Notes under the pieces: model-generated | What the model saw: the letters and a program-made list of their open reading frames with translations, nothing else | What the model was told of the DNA's origin: nothing | The model's database searches: none | Shown here: positions 11,061 to 22,900 of the stretch, piece by piece | Numbering within the stretch: position 1 is the stretch's first letter | Layout: the number at the start of each line of letters is the position of its first letter | Assembly (NCBI GenBank): GCA_007922305.1 | Contig: ML677343.1 | Location: 35,718,774-35,782,773 of the forward strand | Length of the DNA: 64,000 nt | Direction of reading: 5' to 3' | Source: Dermatemys mawii | Taxonomy: Eukaryota > Chordata > Testudines > Dermatemydidae | Translations under genes and position numbers: made by a program

Positions 11061-12036
11061 CCATGCTACCTAAATGCCTTCTGGGAGGTCATTGACAGCA
11101 TGGAAGAGACAGGCTCTCTGCTTTCAGTCCTAATATCTGGTGGTCCCACCGCAACCTGAAACAGCTGGTAACTGCCATTGCAGGGGAAAGTTTTGCTTTG
11201 TGCCTGTATTTCTGGGCTGGAGCATTCTCTGTGGGGATGGTGCATGTGCAGTTCAGTCACGTGGAGAAGCTGACGCATGCTTAGTTGCTCTGTGCTGCTG
11301 GAGCATTTGTAGTCTCAAACATGGTCAGTAAGGACAGAATCTTCAGAGATTTTTAGTTACTAAAATCAAAGAAGCCTCCACTGAGTGTGTAAACTGTGAT
11401 TCTTCCCTCCCCTCCTCAAAGCTTATAATTTGGCCTAATTTGGGAAAATTTTAATGGGAATGTTAAAAGGCATATTCCTGACACACAGGCCAGTCAGCCA
11501 GCCCCCCTCGCCTTTTCATGTCCCTGCTCTGAAGCATGGGGCACCAGAACTTTTCAAAGAATTTTTTAACATGGGCAGAACATAAGAATTGCTATACAGT
11601 GTCAGATATTTTTCACTAGCCTTATTCTCAGAAACTGTTTCGCCTGAAATTTTCTAAAAAGAAGTTGAGCTTGAAACAGACACCTGGCTTGGAAAATTAG
11701 AGCCAAAATGGTTAAAATTTGGCAAAGATATAGGCAATTGAAAATATAATATGGGAAATGTGAGGCAACCTTAATAATGTGCAGGGGTGGTAACACTGCC
11801 TATAAATCAGAAAGGTTCTGTTGTTAGGGAATGCAGAAGTTTGGGTTTTCTTACTAATATTTAAGTTGATCACACTGTGCACCACTGAAAACTGCAAGAA
11901 AGATTGTGCTTAGACTACTTGAAAATAAATACAAATAAATTGCTGTCTGGGTTATAACCAAGACAGGAAAGTTTACAGCTCCAAAAGAGAATTTTTGAGC
12001 TTGTGAAAGCAGGAGGGTTGTAGTGAAAGTCCTAGT
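11061..12036. other. Intron 1 sequence, nothing recognised
   Basis: Mixed-composition intron without a convincing gene, SINE or transposon end. Confidence 0.4.
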
Positions 12037-12041
12037 GTAAC

Positions 12042-12720
12042 TGTAGCGGGGTAGCTACCCGCGCCCAGCCAGAAAGGGTTAAAGTCAGCCCTGGGAGAAG
12101 GCTGGGGCTGCAAGTGCAAAGCCCAGGCTGATTAGAAAGCAGGCTCAGCTGGGTGGCCACACCCCAAACAGACCAGCAGGCCCTTATAAAAGGATTGAGA
12201 GGCAAGGGCCCTGAGAGAGGGGGAGGCAGGCCTGACTGCAGGGAAGCTTAAGGTTCCCGAAGTAGAGCAGGGCTGGCGGTAGGCAAGAGGAGCTGGCGGA
12301 ACTCTGGCCTGGAAACCCCCAGGCTGCAGGGCCTAGGAGATGGCCCAACAAGAGGTTCCAGGGGGCAGCCCATGGGTGGTTGTAGAGGCAGCAGGCCTAC
12401 CCTCCTTGCTGGTGATGATTGACAATTATACTGTAGTCTGCCCCAGTGAACAGGGCAAGTGGTGACTGGCAGTTGCCTAGACTGAGGCAAGGTGGGAATA
12501 GTGGGTGAGGGTTCCCCAGGGAGGGGGGACCCAGAGCTAGACTGTGGGGGTACTGCCAGGGTGCAGCACCCCAGGGAAGAGGGCACTGGGGTCCAGGGAG
12601 GAACACAGGGCCAGTGCAAGCGGGACTACAGGCTGCAGAGGGCGCTCCGGATGCCGGAGTGAGCTAATTCCCTAGATGACCAGCGGGACATGCCACAGGG
12701 TGAGTCGCTGCACGCTTACA
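12042..12720 (+). repeat. Solo LTR with TG...CA ends and perfect 5-bp target duplication
   Basis: The block begins TGTAGCGGGG, ends CACGCTTACA and is flanked by GTAAC on both sides (12037-12041 and 12721-12725). A TATA-like CTTATAAAAGG lies near 12183, as expected for an LTR promoter. There is no internal coding region, so it is a solo LTR from a Gypsy-type or retrovirus-type element; no coding sequence remains to tell which. Confidence 0.82.
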
Positions 12721-12875
12721 GTAACCTTAATTGTAATGGTGCTTCTAGGCACATGGCATAACAACTCACTGAAATGTCGGCTTTTATCAAGCTGTTGTAT
12801 TCATACACCAAGAAGTTTCATGACACAGCATTTCTATAGCTGCTATGCCTTGATTACAGTCCATGTTCTCTATGC

Positions 12876-12998
12876 CAGTGGTCTTCAAAGTGGGGTGCGC
12901 AAGGCTCCGGTGTTGCCGCTGATCTCACCCAGGAGACTGCCGAATATGCCGCTGCAGAAATTCATGCAGAAATCCATGTCCCTCCCGAAACTCGGAGC
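12876..12998. mobile_element. hAT terminal fragment
   Basis: CAGTGGTCTTCAAAGTGGGG at 12876 matches the 5' ends of the hAT copies at 806 and 27257. No matching 3' end is found, so it is a one-ended remnant, next to or inside the inverted LTR fragment that follows. Confidence 0.5.
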
Positions 12999-13509
12999 CT
13001 TTTCACCTGGGGTGCTGCCCCCTGGCAATACCCATACACTCTCTCTGGGTCTCCCCTCCCTGGGGAACGCAAAACCCTCTTTCCCCACTTTGCAACATCT
13101 AGGGCTACTCCCAATCATCATCAAGCCCCTGCCCCCTGGGGCAGACTGCAGTGTAAAAGTCAGTCATCATGGGCAAGGGGGTTTTGGACCTGCTGCCTTT
13201 CCATGCAGCCCAGGACCTTTTCAGGTTTTCTTATCAGGGCACAGCCTGGGAGGTTGCCAGGCCTGAGCTCCCAAGCTCAGCCTGCCCCTTCCCCAGCACT
13301 GCTCCACCCTCAGTATCTCCCTCCAGAGCTAGAGGGAGACTGCTCTAGCTTCTGGCCCACAGCCCTCTTATAAGGGCCCTGACTGGGCTGGCCACAGCTG
13401 TGGCTGCTACTCCAATCAGCCTAAGTTTGCTGCTTCCCTGCAGCCACAGCCCTGTCAGGGATTGCGTTTAACCCCTTCAAGGCCAGAGTGGGGTGATCAT
13501 GCTGCTACA
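12999..13509 (-). repeat. Partial LTR, same family as 12042-12720, opposite orientation
   Basis: Read on the minus strand it begins TGTAGCAGCATGATCACC and follows the 12042-12720 LTR through the TATA region (CCCTTATAAGAG) and the GGGGTGCTGC-type phrases in the same order. It stops near 12999, so its 3' end is missing. The pair looks like a fold-back element, but the + copy has its own target duplication, so these are two insertions. Confidence 0.65.
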
Positions 13510-13668
13510 GGGTAATTTGAGGAAGCAGAAGGAGAGGAGGGTGAAGAGTGGAAATTACACCTGGCTGGTCATTGAAGGTATTGGAGAAGGAAAGCAGTGG
13601 GCAGTTTACTGGATTTCAGTCTTAGTGCCAGCAGCTAACTGTCTACTTTTGATGTCCTTTAGAGGAAC

Positions 13669-13904
13669 ATGAAGCGCAATGAGAGCAGAAACTGCATGAA
13701 CAGAAGGAGTTGGTTTGGCTCCCGTGTGAGAGACTGGCTGAAAGAGGATGTTGGGCAAGGCTGTGTATACATTTATGGAGCAGACACTGCAACCTCTTCT
13801 GACCTGCAGTTGGTCCTTTGTACAGTGGATACCCTGGCATCGGAGATCTATGACGGAGAGGATAGGAAGAACCTCTATTTGCAGCTCCATGGAGACCTGG
13901 TCAG
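13669..13904 (+). CDS. PHLPP2: PHLPP2 coding exon 1 (start codon)
   Basis: A pyrimidine-rich acceptor (CTTTTGATGTCCTTTAG) ends at 13662. The ATG at 13669 has A at -3, a favourable Kozak context, and the peptide opens [19 protein letters not shown], matching the known PHLPP2 N-terminus. The exon ends LQLHGDLVR, with AG at 13903-13904 and the donor GTAAGG, leaving a phase-2 end. The stretch [14 protein letters not shown] is short here; human PHLPP2 carries a long Thr/Ser run at this point, so the low-complexity linker is essentially absent. The basic, Arg-rich start has no signal peptide, as expected for a cytosolic or peripheral membrane protein. Confidence 0.93.
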
Positions 13905-16900
13905 GTAAGGACAGAAGGAAAAGGCAAATCCAATTCCAGAAGTGGATGGAGGACAGTGCTTTCTTGCTGTGTGCAAATGGATGTGAATGAAAGTCGGGCT
14001 GATTTGAAGTAGGCAGGTATAGCCTTATGATTAATTTTGGGTGCAAGATGTACTAGGCACTAATAACGGGTTTCTTCTTTGGTGACTATTTAGAGATTAA
14101 TTAAGATGATGACTGGGGAGACATACATAGAGACTTTGAGTTTTATTTGTACAATGTTTAATATAAACAAAATCACAAAACTAGGAAACAAGGAAAAACT
14201 AATAGCTGAATCCGCATCATGTATACTCAGGAATCAGTAGGGCTGTGGATTTCCCTTAAAATGAGATTGTGTTAAGGTTTTCATCATCCTGCCCTCCCGG
14301 GGTCCTGCTGAGCGTCAAGTTTAATTCCCTTAATATGCACCTATTCCTAGTGCATGTGTATTTCTGAGACCATGTTTAATTGAGTCTTGGCTTCTTGTCC
14401 ATTCCTGCTAATCATTTTTGGGGTTCTGGCAATTGTCGTAAGCGTTTGTGCTTGTAGAAGGTTCTCTGTGCAATGCGGTTAGAGAAGTCCAATTAAATAA
14501 AGTGGGAGGAGTGAAAGCTATGTTGGAGGGTAGGGATAGGATACAGAGGGACCTAGACAAATTAGAGGATTGGGCCAAAAGAAACTTGATGAACAAGAAC
14601 AAGTGCAGAGTCCTGCACTTAGGATGGAAGAATCCATGCACTGCTACAGACTAGGGACCGAGTGACTAGGCAGCAGTTCTCCAGAAAAGAACTAGGGGTT
14701 ACAGTGGACGAGAAGCTGGACACGAGTCAACAGTGTGCCCTTGTTGCCAAGAAGGCAAACAGCATTTTGGGCTGTATAAGTAGGGGCATTGCTAGCAGAT
14801 CGAGGGACGTGATCATTCCCCTCTATTCAACATCGGTGAGGCCTCATTTGGAGTACTGTATCCAGTTTTGGGGCCCACACTACAAGAAGGATGTGGAAAA
14901 ATTGGAAAGAGTCCAGAGGAGGACAACAAAAATGATTAGGGGCCTGGAGCACATGACTTATGAGAGGCTGAGGGAACTGGGATTTAGTCTGCAGAAGAGA
15001 AGATTGAGGGGGGATTTGATAGCTGCTTTCAGCTACTTGAAAAGGGGTTCCAAAGAGGATGGATCTAGACTGTTCTCAGTGGTACCAGATGACAGAACAA
15101 GGAGTAACAGTCTCAAGTTGCAGTGGGGGAGGTTTAGGTTGGATATTAGGAAAAACTTTTTCACTAAGAGGGTGGTGAAGCACTGGAATGGGTTCCCGAG
15201 GGAGGTGGTACCTTATAGACAGATTTTTAGGGATCATGAGCTTTCGTGGGCTAAGACCCACTTCATCAGATGAATGTTGTGGAAATCTCCAGCGGCAGGT
15301 ATAAATAGCAGGCAAGAAAGCAAGGTAAATTCAATCGGGGGGGGGGACCCACTTCCAGCCGATGATCTGGAGGTGTGAACACCCAGAGAGGAGAAACTGC
15401 TTTTGTAATTGGTGAGTCATTCACAGTCAATATCGAGTCCAGTCCTGATGGTGTTGAATTTGCAGATGAACTGGAGCCCAGCAGTTTCTCTTTGAAGTCT
15501 GTTCTTGAAGTTTTTTTGCTGAAGGATGGCTGTTCTGTGGTCTGCTATTGTATGTCCAGGCAGGTTGAAGTGTTCTCCTATAGGCTTATCGCTTACCCCA
15601 TAACCTCAGTCGTGCAGAACGCAATGGCATTCACAGCCTTAGAAACAACCCTGACTTTACAATCAAAGAGGCTGATAAAGGAGGCGCTGTTGTCATCATG
15701 AGCAGGTCTGACTACCAAAAGGAGGCTGCCAGACAACTCTCCAATACCAAATTCTACGGGCCGCTTTCCTCAGATCCCACTGAGGAATACGCTAAGAAAC
15801 TGCGCCATCTGCTTAGGACACTCCCTACACAAGCACAGGAATAAATCAACAGACCCTTAGAGCCCCGACCCGGGTTTTTCTATCTACTACCCAAGATCCA
15901 CAAACCTGGAAATCCTGGACGCCCCATCATCTCGGGCATCGGCACTCTCACTGAGGACTATCTGGGTATGTGGACTCTCTACCCAGACCATACGCCACCA
16001 GCACTCCCAGCTATCTCCGTGACACCACCGACTTCCTGAGAAAACTACAATACATTGGTGATCTTCCAGAAAACACCATCCTAACCACCATGGATGTACA
16101 GGCACTTTACACAAACATCCCACACAAAGATGGAATACAAGCTGTCAGGAACAGTATTCCTGATGATGCCACAGCACAACTGGTTGCTGAGCTTTGTGAC
16201 TTTATCCTCTCGCACAGTTGTTTCAAATTTGGTGACAATGTATACCTCCAGACCAGTGGCACCGCTATGGGCACCCGCATGGCCCCACAATATGCCAACA
16301 TATTTATGACTGACCTGGAACAACGCTTCCTCAGGTCTCGCCCACTCACGCCCCTTCTCCACCTATGCTACATTAATGACATCTTCATCATCTGGACCCA
16401 TGGGAAAGAAACTCTGGAAGAATTCCACCACGATTTCAACAGCTTCCACCTTACCATCAACCTCAGCCTGGACCAGTCTACACCAGAGGTCCACTTCCTG
16501 GACACCACAGTACAAATAAGTAACGGTCACATAAACATCATCCTATACCGAAAACCTACCGACCGCTTTGCCTACCTTCATGACTCCAGTTTCCATCCTG
16601 GACACACTACACGCTCCATTGTCTACGGCCAAGCACTGAGGTACAACCACATTTGCTCCAACCCCTCAGACAGAGACCAATGCCTACAAGATCTTCACCA
16701 AGCATTTTTAAAACTGCAGTACCCGCATGAGGAGGTAAGGAAACAGATAAACAGAGCCAGACGTATACCCAGAAGCCTTCTGCTGCAAGACAAACCCAAG
16801 AAAGAAACCAACAGACCACCACTGGCCATCACCTACAGTCCTCAATTAAAACCTCTCCAACACATCATCAGTGATCTACAACCCGTCCTGGACAACGATC

Positions 16901-19900
16901 CCTCACTTTCACAGGCCTTGGGAGGCAGGCCAGTCCTCGCCCACAGACAACCTGCCAACCTCAAGCAGATTCTCACCAGCAACCACACACTGAACCATGG
17001 CAACTCTAACTCAGGAACCAATCCATGCAACAAACCTCGATGCCAACTCTGCCCATATATCTGCACCAGCAACACCATCACAGGACCTAACCGGATCAGC
17101 CACACCATCACTGGTTCATTCACCTGCACTTCTACCAATATAATATATGCCATCATGTGCCAGCAATGCCCCTCTGCTATGTACATCGGCCAAACTGGAC
17201 AATCCCTATGTAAAAGGATAAATGGACACAAATCAGATATTAGGAATGGCAACATACAAAAGCCTGTAGGAAAACACTTCATCCTGCCTGGACATACAAT
17301 CGCAGACCTCAAACCAGCCATGCTTCAGCTAAAAAACTTGAAGTTTTTTTTTCAAAGAGAAATTGCTGAGCTTCAGTTCATCTGCAAATCCGACACCATC
17401 AGGTCTGGACTCAATATTGACTGTGAATGGCTCGCCAATTACAAAAGCAGTTTCTCTTCTCTGGGTGTTCACACCTCCAGATCACCTGCTGGAAGCGGGC
17501 TTCACACACACACCCCCCCGATTGAATTTACCTTGCTTTCTTGCCTACTATTTATACCGGCCTCTGGAGATTTCCACAACATTCATCTGATGAAGTGGGT
17601 CTTAGCCCACGAAAGCTCATGATCCCTAAAATCTGTTAGTCTATAAGGTGCTACAAGACTCTTTGTCGCTTTTGCAAATCCAGACTAACACGGCTACCCC
17701 TCTGATACTAGGGAGGTGGTGGAATCTCCTTCCTTAGAAGTTTTTAAGGTCAGGCTTGACAAAGCCCTGACTGGGATGATTTAATTGGGGTTGGTCTTTC
17801 TTTGAGCAGGGGGTTGGACTATAATCCTATGATAGATAGACTATATATTCTATATAGGCAAATCTTCTGACCCAATATTGGGCCTAATGTGGCTTTATGT
17901 CAACTATTACTACTAGACCTCAAGCTGAATACTAGGCTTCAGACTCACTGCAAGGTCCATTTTTAAAAAATATTTGTGTTTTTATTATTCCTACTTGCAT
18001 CGTAGCTTTAGTTTAATTTGCACTAATTAAACAAGCATCTTAACTTTTTCCAAAATATATGTGATTATATACATAATCACCTGAGCTCAGGTCATGGGTT
18101 AACAATGGAGTTGTATATGGCAGATGGACCTAGTTCTGAGCATATAATGCTGTAATTTATGGACTGAAGCTGTTATGCTCAGACAGGAAACACTCATTGA
18201 TGTTTTGGCTTGGAGAGTTTGACTGGTAATTCCCCTAGAAGCACCTCCTCTATGAAAAGTTTTCTTTGAGTGAGTTAACTTCTGGGAACTTCTAGTTGGA
18301 CATGGAATATGTTTTGGTGTGAGAGATGTCTCTGTTTATAAATGCTGTATCTTTTTCCATATAAAGGGCTAAGTTTTACTCCCAGTATATACTATCTTAA
18401 CACACTATGCTTTAGAAAACTGGCATCCTAAATGATAGTATATTTGTTAGGCAATTTATTCAAATGTACAGTAGTCACCAAAAAAAGACCACAGACGAAA
18501 ACGGCCAGAGTTAAGGTCATGGAAATGTCTAATGTAAATATTCAGAAGTGTAAATTTTCTTGAGAATGAAGGTAACTTAGAGAGATTATACAGTGATCAT
18601 TTCTGTATCTTGACATCTATATTTTGTTAACTGAAATGCTCTTGGTATCATGACTTAGTAACTTTATACGTTAATGCTTTTTCATTGGAGATATCCTTTT
18701 TAAAAAAAATGAATTGCAAAGTATGCTAAGAGTATAAATAGACTTAAACTATAAAGTTTTATGTATAGTAAACTTGGACTTCAGTATATAAAGTGTGCCT
18801 TAGGTCATTATGAGCTGAAGTCTATTTTCAGTGCATAAAGTTTAGTGTGCACAAACTTTAAAAGTTTTTACTGGAGTAAAACTTAATCCATGAAAAGGTC
18901 ATGGATTCCCCATAGCTTTACAAGCCATAGAGTCCTTTTGGATTTAGACTCTCTTCACCGCCAGTGGGTTTTGCATTTCATCGTGTAAACCCGCCACTCC
19001 TTTTTGTGGACAAAGCTAAAACTCGAGTCTCTAATCCACACTTTTTTCAGTAGACCTAACCCGTGTTGTTCTTCTAAGATGCACAGGGAGAGGCATGGCA
19101 CTTTGGAGCACTTCTCCAATTCCTGGTAAAAGTTCCAATACTAGGGCCCTAGACTTCAATGTGTTTGGGAAAGTCATTGACAGATGGGAGGAAAGACTGC
19201 GTGTCCTTTGCATCACCAAGTATTTTTGATAAAGTATTACTTGCATAAAGTATACGCTGAAGTGTTTTCTTCACAGTAAGTTATCGGTGTGTAAAACTGT
19301 GTACTGAATTACTTATTGTATAATAACTTCATGAGCTGAAGGATGCCTGATCCTTCCAATTGCCTCAATCCAAAAGTAAATCTGTGTTCCTTATAGCTCT
19401 GTCCTAGACTCTCAGCATGGATTAACGCTCAAGGTAGCATAGCTCACCCAGCATAGGTTGGGTCTGCTGACCATCTGAGTTCCTGAGATCCCAGATATGG
19501 TTTTATCTAGAGAGAGGTGTGGGAGCATGAAGGAGGAGAGAACTGTGGCATGGCAGCTGATAAAATTTTATGTGAGAGTTTTGCAAGGACCAAACTTCAC
19601 AAAGAAACTTTTCCTGCACAAATTGCTCACTTGGAATGCTTGAAAGACCGGGTCTTGGTGTTTTAAAAGTTTAATAGAAAGTTTTCCTGCTACAGTGTTG
19701 GATTCCCTTTGAGACCTTTTCCACTCAGCTTATCCAGAATACCTTGCTCACTTCTAGGAGAACATTTTATCCAGTTTTCTGGGATCCAAAAAACTCAGTT
19801 TGATTCCAGATTTAGTCACTCAGGTCAGGTTCCTTTATTTGTCGTACAAATGTAGGGGTGGGTACAGTATGTACCATACATCCAGAATTACACAGAAAAA

Positions 19901-22900
19901 CTTCCTTTATATACATTTACATTACATTGCATCACATGTTTTTGAATTGGCTTGGTTACTTTGCAGGAACCAGTCCCTGTGCAACATGCTTTGTCCATGC
20001 ATTGTCCTCACTTGACCTAGTCTTGACCTCATCTCTGCGTTCCAAACTGTTTTGTCCATTGTTAATAAATGGTCCCTCTTATCTTAGCTGGCCCAAACAT
20101 TCTCTTTTTCAACCTCATGATTTGTTTTCCTCCCTAGTTCTGTTGTCCAAGAAATGAGGCCTTCCTCCAGATGTTAATTGTTCGTCAGGCCAGGTCTCCA
20201 CTACATGTTGTCTGCTTACAAATCTTGTGGTTTTGGCATAGAAAGTTTTGCACACTGGAATTCATGATGGAAAACCCACTATCGATGGTGAAAGCTAGTC
20301 AGTTCTTTATGAGATTTGGCATGCATATATAATAGTGTGGAATACAGTTTAAGTAAGGCTCTGGCTATGACATCTTGAAAATGGAGTTTTGTAAAGTTTG
20401 ATCGGTTTCTTCAGATTTCTCAGAAACAACTCTATTCTAGGAAAATGGCAGTTTTTCAAGCCAAAACATTTTATTTGAAAGTTGAAAATTTGTATAAAAA
20501 GAGAACTTATAATAAAAATCTGGCTTCCTCTTCTGTCCTGTAAGCAAGTGCAGTTTCAGTTAATTCAGTGATGTTACACTCACTTTTGCAAGCTCTGGAT
20601 TTGGCTCCCAGATTTTTGTGCTATTGTGCATTGGGTGCTGAGAATACAGAATATGCAGCATAGCTTGAGTTCAGCATATTGATACAGGAAAAGGAAGACA
20701 GTACTAATTGTTCTGTATTGCATCCTAACAGTGAGGTGAATAAGACTAGACTTGTAGTGGAGCTCTCCCTTCACTTAGAGGTTTTTCTTGCTCTGTGTCT
20801 GAGTTGCAGGAACCAGGTATATGTCAGTTACAGTAGGGATATACATTGCTGTTGGCATGGAGCTATGGATGCAGCTGATAAACCAGGCCTGCACAACATG
20901 CACCCCAGGGGCCACATGCAGCCCGCATGGGTTCACTATGCGGCCCGCGGGGGGTGAGTAGGGATAGGGGGAAGCGGATGGTGGCAGGGCGAGGGTGGAG
21001 TTTTTTTGGCCCGCAGCTGGTTTGTTTGCAGTAATAGGGCCCTCGCTGCTTTCCAAGTTGTGCAGAGCTTAGATTGGAAGAGGCTGAAGAGCTCAGACCT
21101 ATACATCTCAGGCCAGGTCTACACTATCCACCTGATCGGTGAGTAGTGATCGATCTATTGGGGATCAATTTATCGCATTTTGTCTTGACACAATAAATTG
21201 ATCCCCGAGCGCTCTCCCCGTTGACTCCGGAACTCCACTGCTGCGAGAGGCAGTAGCAGAGTCGACTGGGGAGCGGTAACAGTCAAGAGAGGCTGGAACA
21301 AAAGTTCAAAAGGGGGATTAAAACACAATGTCTTACAACTGCCCCAACAATGCGTCTTCAAATTCTAACTTTATCAGGGCTCTGGGGCAAAGGGTCTGTG
21401 CTTTTCTCTAGTGCTGGAAGATCACTACAGAACTAAATGCTGAGCCACTAAAGGCAATTTTCCTATAAACTTTTCACCCAATAAACGCAGTTTGTCTTAG
21501 AGTCATAGTGGAAAACCAGCTCAACATGAGCTCATAGTGCATTGTGTTGGCTAAGCAGGGGAATGTTGAGTAGAAGAAGGGAAGCAGTATTAGCTTGGTA
21601 TACAGCACTGGTGAAACCATTGCTGGAACGTACTGTCCTCTTGTGGCCACGCTTCAACAAGGATGTTGAGAAATTAGAAAGGGTTCAGAAAAGTCTTATA
21701 AGAATGATTTGAGGTCTGGTAAACCCATTTTACAGTAAAGACTAAAGAAGCTTAATTTGTTCATTTTAAGAAAAAAAGATTTGAGGCCACTCAATCCTGG
21801 TCTTTAAATACATACACAGGGAGATGATTTCTTATAGTATATGGCTCTTTAACCTGCAGACAAAGTCACAACAGGATCCAAAGGGTTGAGGTTGAAGCTA
21901 TACCGAGTCAGATTAGAAATGAGAACTTTTAAAAGTTAAGATGATTAATCATTGCAACATCTTATCTAAAGATGTGATGGATTCTTCATCATTTGAGGTC
22001 TTTAGATCATGAGTGGTCTCTTTCTGAAAGAGATGCTTTAGCTCAACCAGAAGTTATAGGCTAGTTGCAAAAATTACCATTTGAAATTCTCTAGTCCTGT
22101 GTTATGTGGGAGGTGAGACTAAATTATCTTTATGATCCCTTCTGGCTTTACAATCCATGAAGCTTGTTTTAGACACACACCTTTGTGTGCGCCCCCACGC
22201 CCTTTTCTCTTTATTCAGATTGTTAGTCCTAGCATAGTTCCTGCTGCCTGTTGTAGTTATGGGATGTTTTTTCTTTGGGAACATCCCTCAAGCTCTCTGT
22301 TCTCTAGGAGTGAGAATTCTGCATGGATGTGGGATCATTCGAGAAGGGGGAATGACTTAGCTTGTCACTCTCATTCTCTGAAGAAGTCTTCTCTCATGTG
22401 CTCTCCTGATAGCTGTATTTGGAAGGGAACTTTCTTGTAATGGGCTTTCTTTCATGTTTGTACATGATCTTTTTGAAGCATAATTTTTAAATCCTTTTTT
22501 GATTTGTGACATGCTGGGTTTTTTTTTCCTGAGTGTCTGCTTTCTGCTCAGCCAGAAACTGTCTGAAAGATATGAGTGGCAATCATTAGAATCCTGGGTG
22601 GTGCATGATCACCAGGGTGTGTCTTGTGTGATCCCCTTTCCTTAGTGATCAACAGGTTTAGTACTTGAAGTGTTCATCTATCTGAAACTAGGGATCACAG
22701 GCCCCAGGAATGAGTCCTTGCCAGATGAGATATTCAGAGAAGCAGAAAGACCAATTCATTTCTCATTTTGCACTGTAACTGTCATTTAAAAAAAAATAAA
22801 TTCATTCTTTCATGTCCATACTAAACTCATTTCTTCTTGTGGATTGTGTTACTAGGAGGCTGGAGCCCACAGAGAAACCCCTTCAGATTGTGTATGAGTA

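Larger units (their letters stand above)
15210..17709 (+). mobile_element. Penelope-like retroelement (PLE) with inverted 5' arm, 2.5 kb, 11-bp target duplication
   Basis: The element interrupts a CR1 copy, and AGGGAGGTGGT is repeated on both sides (15199-15209 and 17710-17720). The first ~385 nt (15210 to about 15595) are the reverse complement of about 17255-17660. After that breakpoint the sequence reads forward: reverse transcriptase, GIY-YIG endonuclease and a non-coding 3' end (GACTAACACGGCTACCCCTC). Hammerhead-like motifs sit in both arms. Penelope-like elements are known for exactly this set of features: telomerase-related RT, GIY-YIG nuclease, terminal repeats that may be inverted, and minimal hammerheads. 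Insertion into CR1 shows it is younger than that CR1. Confidence 0.93.

Noticed and set aside
12041..13510. A 1.47-kb fold-back transposon with ~500-nt inverted arms
   Set aside because: The left arm continues to a TG...CA end and has its own GTAAC duplication at 12037 and 12721, so it is a solo LTR. The right arm is a separate partial copy in the other orientation.
15887..17321. Minus-strand open frames across the Penelope-like element
   Set aside because: They are shadows of the reverse transcriptase frame and have no recognisable motifs.
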